Shown here: positions 51,724 to 63,055 of the stretch, piece after piece
Layout of the letters: the number at the start of each line of letters is the position of its first letter
Numbering within the stretch: position 1 is the stretch's first letter
NCBI GenBank assembly: GCA_964655935.1
Contig: CAZZNY010000004.1
Span: 1-64,000 of the forward strand
Reading direction: 5' to 3'
DNA from: CAZZNY01 sp964655935
Lineage (GTDB): Bacteria > Patescibacteriota > Gracilibacteria > BD1-5 > UBA2023
DNA: 64,000 bases
Translations under genes and position numbers: made by a program
Notes under the pieces: model-generated
What the model was told of the DNA's origin: nothing
Database searches by the model: none
The model's input: the letters and a program-made list of their open reading frames with translations, nothing else

Positions 51724-54456
51724 TTAAATAAGGTTTTTCAAAGCTTTGTAATCAATTTTTCCAGTTCCGAGTATTGGAATGATCTCGATTTGTCTCACTT
51801 CCTGAATTCTAGCGAGATTATTCACTCACTTACTTCGGAGATATTCATTTACTTCTTCGAGACTCAGATTATCTACAGAAAATAGAATGATTTTAGTAGC
51901 TCCTTCGTGTTCTTTTGCTTCGATTGCAAGGGTCTGGATTTCAGTATTTCCATATTTCTCGAGGAGTGTGTTTTCGATAAATGGAAGAGAAATCATTTCT
52001 CCAGCGATTTTTACAAAGCGCTTCAGTCGTCCAGTGATAAAGAGATATCAATCTTCGTCGAGATATCCGAGATCTCAGGTTTTGTAATAAGAAACATTGT
52101 CGAGAAGTTCAAACGGGTTGTCGAGTTTCATGTCGAGATATCCACCGAAAATGCTGTCTCCGCGAACAAAGATCATTCCTTGTTTTCCGGATTCTGCATT
52201 TTTACCGGACTCAAGATCGATAATGCGAATCTCGAGACCCGTAACTGCACGACCGACGCTTCATCGCTTTGGTTTGTTTGGTGGATTCAGACTGACGACT
52301 GGAGAACACTCAGTGATTCCATACCCTTCAAGAATTGCCCCATTTGGAGCGAGAGCTGCGAAGGTATCAAATACTTCGCTCGGACATTTTTCTGCGCCGA
52401 CGACAGCATAATGAAGAGAGTCGAGATCTCAGGGATTCGAGGCGTTCAGGATCATTTTTAGAAAGGTTGGAGTGGCTGGAAGCGTGGTAGCTTTCGTGTG
52501 TTTGATGAGGGAAATAATCGTTCCAGCGTCGTTCGGATCCGGAGTGTAGATGATGCGAAGTCCGGTGATAAGTGGAAGAATGGTAGCGATCGTAAAACCA
52601 AAACTATGAAACGGTGGAAGAAATCCGATAAGTGCTTCATCGCTCGTAAGCGGAAAAATATCGAGCGATCAGCGAAGATCAGCGATAATATTTGTATGAG
52701 TGAGTGGTACAGCTTTCGGTAAGCTCTCACTTCCGGATGTAAAAAGAAGCGCAGCAATCGGATTTTTTGTAATTTTTGGAGGAAATTTCGATCAGACAAG
52801 CCCAGAGATTTTTTCTATGAAAGAAAGATTTTTGAGCCAATCTTCAAGAAAAACCATCTTTTCTTTTTGTCATTCGAGTGCTTCATTTTTTACTTTATCG
52901 AAGAAATTCGCGCTCGTAATAATCGAAGTGAGATTCGCAAAATCGATACAATGTTCGAAAGAGCTTTTCGGAAGTGTCCAATTCATCATAACTGGAGTTT
53001 TTCCTGAAAGATAGACAGCGACGAGAGCGACTGTCGACAGTATGAGTGATGGAAGCATGATCCCGACATGATTTCCGGGAATATGTTTTTTGATCTTGTT
53101 TGCAAGAATAGTGGCTTTCAGGTACATATCGCCATAGGTTTGGATTCAGAGCATCTGATCGTACGCCCAAGGGGTATTTCTATGACTTTTAAGGATATTG
53201 CTGATTCCATCGAGAATAGTGGTATCACTTGGAAGTTTTTTCAGTTTGTTTATAAGTAGATTGTCGTTTGTCATTCTGAGCGGAGCGGAGCGCAGAGAAG
53301 AATCCCTTGTAGACGATTCTTGTGTAAGGGATCCTTCGTTTCACTCAGGATGACAAATGATGGTATTATTTAATTTCCAGTCACAAGCCTTTAATGCCTC
53401 ATTGCTCATTTTTCCGAGCGCCATCATACAGAGGTTTCCGATCGTTTTGAGTTCGAGAATCGAAGGATTCGAGCTATTTTTAAAATTTTTCGAGACAAAT
53501 GATTTAATTTCAGCAAGATCGAGCGAGTCGCAGAGGCAGTCGATAATGAGACGAGAATCGAGAGAAAGAGTGTTGGGTGATAATCCTTTCATGGTGGCTA
53601 CTTTGTCTATAATGGTGTTTTTTATGTCTTCTGGTATATCTTTTGGATCAACCTTCGTCGTGCGAGAAAGTTCTGTGAGAGAACCATGAATCATCTCTGG
53701 AGCTTTTTTTCCAGTTATGTTGTCAAAGTAAAAATAATGGGAAATGTATTGCATCGGTTCCTCACCAGAAGTGTTATAAAAATGTTCGAGTGTTTTATTG
53801 AAAATACTATTATTGTCTGTTTTTTCCGTTAATAGCTCAGTAATGTCTTCGATTTCCAAAGTTACATCGCGTTTCGGTGCAAAAAATATTCCGTTTGAAA
53901 GAATAAGCCAAAGGCCCATGAACGCTGTTTTTACGAGATTTGGTGTTTTTCCTTCCCATGCCTTACTCCAGCGACTTCCCCAAAGACCACGAATTTTCAC
54001 ACCGATAATTCGAGTATTTTTTGGCATGAGTTTTACGATATTGTAGACCGCTTGTTTCCCGATGATACTTTCGAATCCCTGTGCGGCAAGCTGACCCGCT
54101 GGATAGATGAGAATGTTTTTCCCATGAGTGAGATTATCGGTAATCGCCGAAAAACTCGCGCGAATTTCTTCCTCAGTTCCAGCTCCAGCATCGAGATCGC
54201 CGATAGGAACCGCTCAGATAGCACGAAAAATCGGCGATAGTCCAGGAGTATTAAAATACGCCTGAGACATAACTGGACCGACTTTGATGTATTTATTTAG
54301 ATATGAAACGATAATCTGTGGATCAACAAGAGCGACATGATTTGGAAGCACAAGAAAAGGATCGGATCCAGAAAGATTCTCGAGACCCTTAATCTCGACT
54401 CGATAACGGGTCCGAAGTATGGCGCGATAACAGGCGAAAATGAAGCGGATGAACAT
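51724..54456 (-). CDS. acyltransferase / acyl carrier / acyl-ACP synthetase fusion (Aas-like)
   Basis: About 910 residues in one frame. Residues 1-240: PlsC acyltransferase with the HX4D motif NHVALVDP and LIYPAGQL. Residues about 270-355: acyl-carrier domain ending LIIDCLCDSLDLAEI, with the phosphopantetheine Ser at 311 (codon 53524-53526). Residues 369-394 are encoded by a palindromic repeat. Residues 395-910: AMP-binding ligase with LLFTSGSESLPKAVPLTH and YGITECSPV. E. coli Aas has acyltransferase and ligase in the same order but no internal ACP. An ATG at 53274 could start the ligase separately. The protein would activate a fatty acid, load it on its own carrier and acylate a lysolipid at the membrane. 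Confidence 0.8.
53270..53355. repeat. palindromic repeat inside the acyltransferase-ligase gene
   Basis: Arms TGTCATTCTGAG and CTCAGGATGACA, inner arms GAATCCCTTG and AAGGGATCC, GC-rich centre. Same family as 9002-9093. In the minus-strand frame it has no UAA/UAG and its UGA is Gly; it also contains the possible internal ATG at 53274. Confidence 0.85.
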
Positions 54457-54502
54457 GGGAAAAAGAGTGAATGATGTTTTAAAATATTCCCCAACAAAGA
54501 AA

Positions 54503-56077
54503 TTATTTTATCTGTTCTAGTTTTTCTTCAATAATAATTCTTATATCAGATAATAGATTTTTTCTTTTCTCAGTACCGTTTCTTGATTTTATTTGGAGAA
54601 TTTTTAGCTTTCGCAAGAGTGTGTTCAGTTGTTCGGCTGTCATATTCTCGAGCTTTTTTTCGACAGATACTCTGAGTGTTGGGGTAAGTATTTTAAATGA
54701 TTTTTGAGAAGTCATACTATTTGTGATAGCGTTATCACTTCAAGCAGAATTATTAATAATTTCCTGAACTATGTCTTTTCCATCTTTTTCTACCGCATAA
54801 GCAAATTTCTTGGAGTCTGGAGAAAAGGAAAATAGTCGTCATTCTCCCAGATTTTCACCATCCTTTATAATAAAATATTTGAGAAAACCCTGTGATTCAA
54901 CAAAAGCAAAACTTTTAGAATCGGGTGAAAACTGAAAACCTAAACCTTCTCATAGGGTGGTATTATCTTTTTTAAGAGTATCTTTAGTAATTCCATTATC
55001 GTTTGTTTCTAAGGTATATTCAATACTTTTAGAATCGGGTGAAAAAATAAGTGTTTTAATAATATTTTTACTTTCATACTTGTTTCATTCCACACCATTT
55101 TTTACTATGAATGTTTCTCCATTTTGCACGACAACATAAGCGAGGCTTTTAGAATCGGGTGAAAAAGTTAGATCTTTTATTTGATCATAACTTTGATAAT
55201 CGGGATACTTATAGTCTTTATAATTATAGTGAGTTTCTGCAACCCCGTCTTTTACCACAAATATTTTCCCATCTTTTTTTGTGGCATAAGCAAAACTTTT
55301 AGAATCGGGTGAAAAAGCAAACGTAAATCATTCTCAGAGATTTTTCCTATCTTTTACAATAGACGTTGGTTCGATTTTTGCTCAACTCGGTTTTCCTGCA
55401 ACATAAGCAAAACTTTTAGAATCTGGTGAAAACTGAAATCCCCATCATTGTCCAAGTTCTACACCATCGTGAATTATGACATTTCCCTGTTTTCAGAGTC
55501 CATTATAAGCAAAACTTTTAGAATCTGGTGAAAAAGTAAGATTATTCACGGACGTATATGTTTCTCCTTTTACACCATCCTTAACTACATAAGATTCTCT
55601 ATCTTTTTTTATGGCATATGCAAAACTTTTAGAATCGGGAGAATAGGTTGGCTCTCCCAAGGGTGATATTGGGGAATATTTTATTCACTCAGTATCATTT
55701 GTTACTATGAATGATTGGCCGTTCTTCGATGCTACATAAACCAAATTCTGAGAATCGGGCGAAAACTTTAGATCTGATATATAATCATAAGAATTTCAAA
55801 CAACTCAATTTTTTATGACAGACATATTTCAAGCGCTCCCACTAATATAAGCATAATTTTTAGAATCTGGAGAAAAACGAAAATTTCTTCATTTACCAAT
55901 AATTTTATCGTTTAACATCATATTGCCCTTGAGAGTATTATAATACAAACTTTTTCAGTCTGGAGAATAATACAATTCCGTAACAATGTATTGCATATCT
56001 TTTTCTTCTCAAAAAACCATTCAAATTCATGAAAACACAAATAATATAATTAAAATTGCCGATAGTGCCTTTTTCAT
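54503..56077 (-). CDS. secreted PD40/WD40-like beta-propeller protein
   Basis: About 524 residues. Signal peptide (KKALSAILIILFVFSGIGMVFG), then ten or more repeats of about 40 residues built on FSPDSKSFAYxxxKDGKxxVVKDG, a TolB/PD40-type blade, and a C-terminal 80-residue helical region. The repeat is also conserved at DNA level (CTTTTAGAATCGGGTGAAAA on the plus strand), suggesting recent expansion. Propellers of this type bind proteins or glycans. UGA-Gly is frequent. It lies between the MFS gene and the acyltransferase fusion. Confidence 0.8.
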
Positions 56078-56106
56078 AAGTTGGTAATAAAAAATATAAT
56101 AATACG

Positions 56107-57312
56107 TTATTTTGTTATATTCAACTTCTTCAAATTAAACCGAACTAAAATTCCAGTCCCCGCAAGTAAAACTCCGAGAATATAGAAAAGATGTATACGA
56201 CCGATAATCGGAGCAAGCGTTACTACGCCAAACATAAGAATGGCAACGATAATATTCATAACAAGACCATAAAGACCAGAGCCGTGCTCTTTTTTTCCGA
56301 GCACACCAATCTCATAAAAGTAGTAAGAATCCGTGAGATTTGAAGCACCGCCAAACAAAATACTGACAACGATAGCGAGTCCTATCGTGAGCTCGTAGGT
56401 CTGAGCTAAGAGTGGAAAGAAAAAGACAAGAGTGGCAAAGCTGTAGGCAAAAATTCTAAAATACAGCCAGCGATTTTTCTTAATAAACATACTCATGGCA
56501 TTTCCGATAATGGCACCAATTCCAGAATAAAGAAAAATAAATGTTGCCTGTGATTCGGTTTTATGAAATGCTTCTATGGAATAGGTGATGGCTTGTTGTG
56601 CGACTATAGTGGAAGTAGCCCAGAGGAGACTGACACAGAGAAGTATCATCCAGTAGGTTTTGAAAAGCTCTTTTGCATTTTGTAGATAAGAGACAAATAG
56701 TTCTCGAAACAGCACAAAAACAGTTTTCCCCTGTGGAATAGCAGGACGAATATCTTCTTCAGAAGTGTATCCGAGAAACAAGGCAAATACGAGCGCAAGT
56801 ATCATGGGAATAAACACCACAAGAGAACCGGTTGGACCAAAAAGCTCAAATATTTTCGGACCAGCGACTGATCCGACAAGAAGCATTACTATGAGACAAA
56901 TCCCAACAGAACCATTGATGAAAGTATCGGATTTTCCTGTTTTTACAGTTTCCACGAAGACGAGTGCATTTTTTGTAATAGACCAAAAACCATACATTCC
57001 GCCAAGAAGTCCGATAATGATAAGAGTCGATACTTCCTTCTGGATTCCACCAAAAAAGAGTAAGAAGATACAAAAAAGCGCCACTCATGCGATAGTCGCG
57101 AGTATGGCGCGTTTTGAAAATATGGAAGCGAGAACTCCTCAGATAAGGTAGGAAATAATTCAACCGAAGCTGAGTGCTCCTGCGATTTGTTCGAGTTTTA
57201 GGTCGAGAGAAGAGGAGAAAAAAGACCAGGTGTAATATTTGATGGCTCCGTAGAAAAAACTCCAAAGAAGCGTAAGCGCGAGAAAAATTATAAAAGTTCG
57301 GTATTTTCGCAT
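56107..57312 (-). CDS. MFS transporter
   Basis: About 401 residues with about twelve membrane helices, an MFS size. Helix 1 is FIIFLALTLLWSFFYGAIKYYT, and the A-like loop is GGVLASIFSKRAIL. In E. coli the MFS lysophospholipid flippase LplT is encoded next to aas; this gene sits one gene away from the Aas-like fusion, so a lipid substrate is plausible. The sequence alone does not establish it. It overlaps the phosphopantetheinyl transferase gene by 25 bp. Confidence 0.75.
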
Positions 57313-57827
57313 GTAGAAGAGGTGAATGAATAGATGAAATTATCTCTAAAACCAATAAATACAGAAAGAATAACAGAATTATAACTCACAATCAGTTCCT
57401 CCGAAAAAGAAATTAGATCAATAGTACGCATTATAGAGCGTTTTTCTTGAAGTGCAACTCTTTTTGTGTCATCCAGTACACCACCAAGACACTTGATAGT
57501 CGATTCTTTCGCACTCCAGAGGGAATAGAACGATTTCCAGTCGCGATTTTTTAGGATACTCCAGTCACTTTTCGAGTGCCAGTCAAGCACACTCTCGTCT
57601 CGTATTTTCATCTCTTCGATGTCGACTCCGAGGGGATTTATATCGACTCAGACAAAAACTTGCCCATCCGAGTGTGAGATCGAATAAAAATGATTGTCTA
57701 TGGGAAGTGGTCGACCAGTGATATCTTTCGGTAATATATACTCCTTTGAGAGACCAAGGTGGGCACGGATGATATCATGTGAATACCGGGAGACTTGATC
57801 GGGTGAACAAAAAGCGAAAGTAAGCAT
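57288..57827 (-). CDS. 4'-phosphopantetheinyl transferase (Sfp-type)
   Basis: About 179 residues. YSISHSDGQVFVGVDINPLGVDIEEM and FYSLWSAKESTIKCLGG carry the two family motifs (the GVDIE metal-binding Asp/Glu and the WSxKES Lys). It transfers the phosphopantetheine arm of CoA to a Ser of carrier proteins. The ACP domain of the nearby fusion is an obvious substrate. Gly in FV-UGA-VDIN is UGA. ATG 57827 (LTFAFCSPDQ) chosen; ATG 57890 upstream would overlap the next gene. Confidence 0.88.
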
Positions 57828-57835
57828 TGAATAAA

Positions 57836-58438
57836 TTAAAAATAGGTATGTAAAACGAGAATTGTATAAGCAATATAGATATTTATCCATACGATTGCAT
57901 GAATTCCTGGAAGATATTTTGAATACGAGTTTTTATATCTATTCAAGAAATATCCTATGGCTGCAGTCATGCAAACAGAGGTGAGCATGCGGTAGGCTCG
58001 TGCCGGTATGCTAACCAGGAGGAAGTTCCACATATTGAGCTGCATATTACTAAAAAGTGCCGCGTACACCTTGTAGGGAATTCATTGAGAGGGTCAAAAA
58101 AATAGACTATAGTATCAAAGAGTATCTATGTGTCATTGTGCTACTTGAATCATTTTTTCTGATACAAGTGGAACAGTTAACAGAAAAGATTGTGCACTAT
58201 CGGGCTGGAGTCATCCAAACCAAAATAATATTCCACCACCAATGATGGCTCAGAGGGTGGCAAATCCAATACCAAGAAGTGCTTTTCGAAAAGAAAATAG
58301 AGCGATTATAGTTAGAAACACATCAGGAATTACAAAAAACCAAATAGCTTCTGAAAAACCCCAAATAAAAGCCACTAAAAGAATTATAGACGAAGTGGCG
58401 ATCGAGAGATAGGTCTTATGGATATTCTCTATGACCAT
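57836..58438 (-). CDS. VTT/DedA-like membrane protein
   Basis: About 200 residues. Hydrophobic, with FIWGFSEAIWFFVIPDV and GPSQGIPYKVYAALFSNMQL resembling the re-entrant loops of DedA/YqaA proteins, which act in lipid translocation. Read through eight UGA codons (including FATL-UGA-AIIGGG). I set the start at 58438; an in-frame ATG at 58531 runs into the ABC gene. No catalytic motif, so the call rests on the fold-like segments. Confidence 0.6.
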
Positions 58439-58466
58439 ATTGGTTATATTATAGGTTTTACAAGAA

Positions 58467-60218
58467 CTAAAACCCACTTTGTAAATCAAGCATTTTTTTA
58501 TATTTTCCACCAAGCGCGACGAGTTCGTCATGAGTTCCGTCTTCGAGGATTTTTCCTTCTTCGAAGAGAAGAATCTTGTCTGCTTGTTTTACAGTCTGGA
58601 GTCGATGTGCGACAATAATGACCGTCTTTCAGTCAAAGAGATTTCGAAGCGCAATATTAATTTGTTCTTCATTGAAGCTATCGAGAGCGCTCGTTGGCTC
58701 ATCTAAGAGAATGATATCTGGATTTTTGAGCATGATTTTTGCGATTGCAAGTCGTTGTTTTTGTCCACCAGAGAGTCGAATTCCTCGTTCTCAGATTTCA
58801 GTCTCGAGTCCATGCTCGAATTCGAGAAGAAACTCACATTTTGCGTTTTTTATGGCTGTATCGAGTTGTTCTTTGGTTGGTACTGATTTGAGTGCATAGG
58901 TGAGATTTTCGTATACAGATCCATCAAACACGGAAGGATCTTGTGTCAGATATCCGATGTGTCGGTAATAGTCGTTTATGTTTACCTCGGAAAGATTTTG
59001 TTTATCAATGAACAATTCACCAGTATCGGCATGAATATAGCTCGCGATCAGTTTAATAAGCGTCGTCTTTCCTGAGCCGGAAGCTCCGACAAAAGCAGTC
59101 TTTTTTCATCCAGAAATATGCACGGAAAAATCATCAAATACGAGACTGTTTTTTGTATATCAAAAGGTAAGATTCTGAATCTTAATGTCACCTTTTTTAT
59201 AGATAAATTTAGTGTTTTTTGTTCCTTTTCGCATTCTTTTTGTGTCATCGAGTGTATCCCAGAGTCTTTGAACCTGAGAAAAATTATTAGTAAAATCCTT
59301 GTAGAACTCGACAAATTCTCCAGTCTTACTTTCAAAGATTCCAATAATAGCAACGAGTCAAACAAATTGTGAAAAGTCGGTCAATCAAGTTTTTAACATA
59401 TACCCACCATAGACGAGAATGGCGATCTTGAGTATCTGGGAAAGCCAGTTTGTCGGTGCAAACATGAGCCAAAGACGTTGACTCACTTTAAGATTTTTTG
59501 TTGTTGTTTCCGAGAGAATATCGTTAGCTTTCTGAATTTCAAAGGAGATTTTGTCATTTTGGACAATTTCCATTTTAGACATAAGCATTTTAACGAGTTG
59601 CCTGGAATAGTCCGCTTCCAGAGTATTCCTTTGTTTTCTCCATATGATTGCTCACTTGTTTATATATCGAACGAAAAAAGAGAGAAAAATAATACAAACA
59701 AACATTCAGATCGCAAAAATTCCCCCTGTATTTTTTATCTGAATGAAGGAGTAAGTTCCGATGATGCAAAAAACAGGAATCATTCGGGTAATGTCTTGGA
59801 ACATATTATTCCAAATCTTGAATCCCGAACCAACAATTTCTATGAGTTTTCCGGTTCAGAGTTTTTCTACTTCGGTATTATCGAGCCGAAAAAATTCCGG
59901 CATAACACTATTCTGAAGCAATTTTGGTCATTCATAGGCCATAGTTGCCCATCAGATATGCTTGATAAAATAACTAATGGTTGTTGTGAGTAAAAAAACG
60001 ATTCAAAAAATGATAGTAATCGTGAGAAGAGTTTGGTAATCATGGAGTTGAATAAGACGGGTGGCTTGTTTAAATGTTTCGATGGTATATATAACAAAGA
60101 GCGATCACCACGTGGATTTCAGAAGAGGCTTTATCAAAAACCAGTAATTATTTTTTACTGGTGCGAAAAAACGTTTGAATTTTTGGGAGAAGGATTGTTG
60201 GGGTTTTTGAGAGGCCAC
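58467..60218 (-). CDS. ABC transporter, fused permease and ATPase
   Basis: About 583 residues from GTG 60218, with a UAA just upstream in frame. Six membrane helices in the first 340 residues (TLLTITIIFGIVFLLTTTISY and others), then the ATPase: Walker A GASGSGKTTLI, Q-loop YLTQDPSVF, signature RLSGGQKQRLAIA, Walker B IILLDEPTSALD, H-loop VAHRLQT. This is a type IV exporter half-transporter that works as a dimer. Substrate unknown; UAG stop. Confidence 0.93.
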
Positions 60219-60254
60219 AAAATAATATTTTTAATTTTAGAGAGGTTTTTTCTA

Positions 60255-61397
60255 TTACCTTCTCATCGCATTCTCCACGACAGCACTAAATTCCTCCATA
60301 AATCGTTCTTTACCGAACTTCAGTGCGTGGAATCGAATTTTTTTCGGATCGTATTTTCCAGTTTGGATGTTTTCATGGAATATCTGAAACTTCGCTTTGC
60401 ATTCTTCGAGATCATCAAAATCAAAAAATTCTCCGGTCATCCCTTCGACATTTGTCTCGAGTAGTCCACCAGCACGAAGTCCAAAGACTGGAACTCCAGA
60501 CGCCATTGCTTCGATCGGAGTAATTCCGAAGTCATCCTTTCCAGCCATGATAAAACCACGAGCACCTCGAAGGTACTCGACTTTCTCGCTATCTGGACGA
60601 CGACCGAGAATCTGGATATTCGGTCAGGCAATACTTCGTAGGTAGCTTTCCTGATCTCCAGAACCAATGATGACGAGTGGATATCAGAGATCGTTACAGG
60701 CACGGATGGCAAGGTCTACTTTCTTGAATTCTGTGAGGGCTCCGACGATAAAGTAATAACTGCGATCTGGAAGCGCGGCTGGACCGATATCGAACTTGTC
60801 GGTATAGACGGCAGGATAGATGACTTGGGAATCTCGACGATAGTATTTTGCGATTCTTCCTTGGACTTCCCGCGCGTTCGCGATCGCGATATCATGTCGT
60901 TGACCAGCCATATAGTCCCACTGTCTGAGTTTGACGAAGAGTGGCTTAAGCATTGTCCAATTTGCGATTTTGAAAAGGAAAGCCTTAATTCCTCTTCCGG
61001 CTGACATATCGCGTTCATATTGGTGGGTGTAATCCCAGAGGTATCTTGCTGGAGAATGATAGTAGACGACATGAAGTGTCTCGGGCTTAGTAAGACAACC
61101 GTGAGCGAAAGAATTCGAAGAAGAAATAACGACATTGTACTCGGAAAGATCGAGAGCTTCTACTGCGCGAGCCAAGAAAGGTAGACAGAGATATTGTTTT
61201 TTGAAAAGATTGTAGACACGTTGTGCGATCTTCGGTACGAACTTGATTCTTTCTTTCGGGAATACCGAACCAACTCGATTCTCATCATAGATGAGCGTGA
61301 AGAGATCGGCTTCCGGATAGAGTTCAAGCAAATCAGAAAGAACATTTTCTGCTCCTCAGAGCTTGATGAGCATGTCGTGAACGATAGCGATTTTCAT
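60255..61397 (-). CDS. GT4-family glycosyltransferase
   Basis: About 380 residues. N-terminal Rossmann domain MKIAIVHDMLIKLGGAENVL, middle HSPARYLWDYTHQY, and the nucleotide-sugar domain with DFGITPIEAMASGVPVFGLRAGG, the GT4 E-x7-E motif. It builds cell-envelope polysaccharide or a glycolipid. Lies 36 bp upstream of the ABC exporter in the same direction. Two UGA-Gly codons seen. Confidence 0.92.
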
Positions 61398-61465
61398 GGA
61401 AAAAAGAGGTTAGAATTTAGAGACTGAGAGACTGAGAGTTTACTTGTCTGTCTTCTCCTAAGATA

Positions 61466-62959
61466 TTATGTTCGGAAATTAAATCAAGTTTTCATTCGCT
61501 CAAGCCAATGAATTCTCGGCAGTGGGAGACTGTGTTTTTGTAAAAAATCTCGCTCAATAGGCATGATTCGATAAGAATTTCCATTTGCATCGATAATAAC
61601 CTTTTTAAGAATTTGTTCGTCTATCTGCCATTTTCCAGTATCATCAAAACTTTCATATTGAGAGAGGTCTGAATGCTGGATTGTCTCTAGGCCATCTGGA
61701 ATATCTACTCGAAGCTCTTCTTCTCGCCACATAAATCATTCTTTCTTGATCTCCTCTTTCGAGAGCCCGATATTAAACATGGAAGCTACGGTGTCATTGA
61801 AGTAATATGGATTCATAGTGGCAGGGAAAAAATCTCCGAGGATTTTGTCATTTTCCATTTGAGTAAAGATTTTATCTGCCAATACAAGCCAGTCTTCTTT
61901 TGAATACTGTTTGTTCAATATACAATATTGTTTGTTTTTTAATCAAAAACAACCGAGACAAAAAGATGATTCATCGAGGAGTATGCTATAAAAATTACAC
62001 ATTCCATTGTTGTTGTGTAGAGAAAGGTAGATGTGCTCTCATCCAGCACCCATAACACCAAACATATTATTTCCGACGGGTGAACCGGCGTTGTAAGTAT
62101 CATAAATATTATTGTTTCAGTTCGGTAGGCCGACGAAAATAATATTTTTTCCATCGGTTACACGATAGTTGTATACACCATTTGTAATATTATGACATTC
62201 GAAATTTAATGCACCCGTTATGTTTGTGCTCCCAACATTTCCAGAGACAATTTTCTCTTTTGTGCGTAATCATTCGAACCATGATTTGTTTTTGAGAAGT
62301 TCGTGTTTTTTAGCAAGAAATTCCTTTTGAGAATAGGATATATTGTTGATGTAATACGATGCATTCTCAAGTCAATTACACGAAATGCATTCATGACATC
62401 AGACTAAATTCGTAGAAAACCAAACATCGGAAGAATTTAAAATATTTTGGGAATAATAAACATTCATGCTTCGGAGTATACCTGAACTCATATAGACATT
62501 CTCACACTTATCCCAAACCATAACAGAATTATAGATGTTCCTGGAGCCATCTTTTATGTTTACGCTATAGAGGACGTTTTCACAGTCTGTTACTGTAGTG
62601 AATGAGAGATAGGCATTACGTACAAAGACACTTATATCAGAATAGTCACAATTTTCAGATCAAATATTTACAAGAGAAGGGAATTTTGCATTTTTATACA
62701 AGCGCTTATAATTCTCAAAAAAGTTCATCGAAAAATCATAATCAAGTCCACTGTTCACTAATTGATCACGATCGGTTTCGAATTCTTTGGTCGACACTAC
62801 CTTGCCTATCCTTTCGGTGGAAGGATATCGTGAGATAAGATTGTTATTTTTTTGTAAGACAAGCGTATCCCAACTCATAATATCTTTTACGAAGTCTTTA
62901 AAAGAGGTTGTCTTTCTTTTTTCTGCGATTTTCTCTTGCCAAAAACGTAGGTCACTCAT
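61466..62959 (-). CDS. cysteine-rich conserved protein of candidate-phyla type, paralogue A
   Basis: About 497 residues. Begins MSDLRFWQEKIAEK. The middle has many Asn/Tyr/Val and repeated cysteines (CENVYMSSG, CHECISCN, CLGCFGLKNKQYCILNKQYSKEDW). The segment LKNKQYCILNKQYSKEDWL is shared with paralogue B. I recall such proteins as conserved hypotheticals in candidate-phyla bacteria, with no known function. Ten or so UGA-Gly codons. The beta-like middle with cysteine pairs suggests a parallel-helix fold, which is inference only. Confidence 0.65.
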
Positions 62960-63010
62960 GGTTTTGAATAGAATAAGATGATAGTATTTTTTTATGGTTT
63001 GATTAAGTGG

Positions 63011-63035
63011 ATTGCTTCGTACCTCGCAATGACGA
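63011..63035. repeat. dispersed repeat, inverted copy of 15414-15439
   Basis: ATTGCTTCGTACCTCGCAATGACGA between the two cysteine-rich paralogues. Confidence 0.6.
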
Positions 63036-63055
63036 GACTTTCGACCTTATAGACT

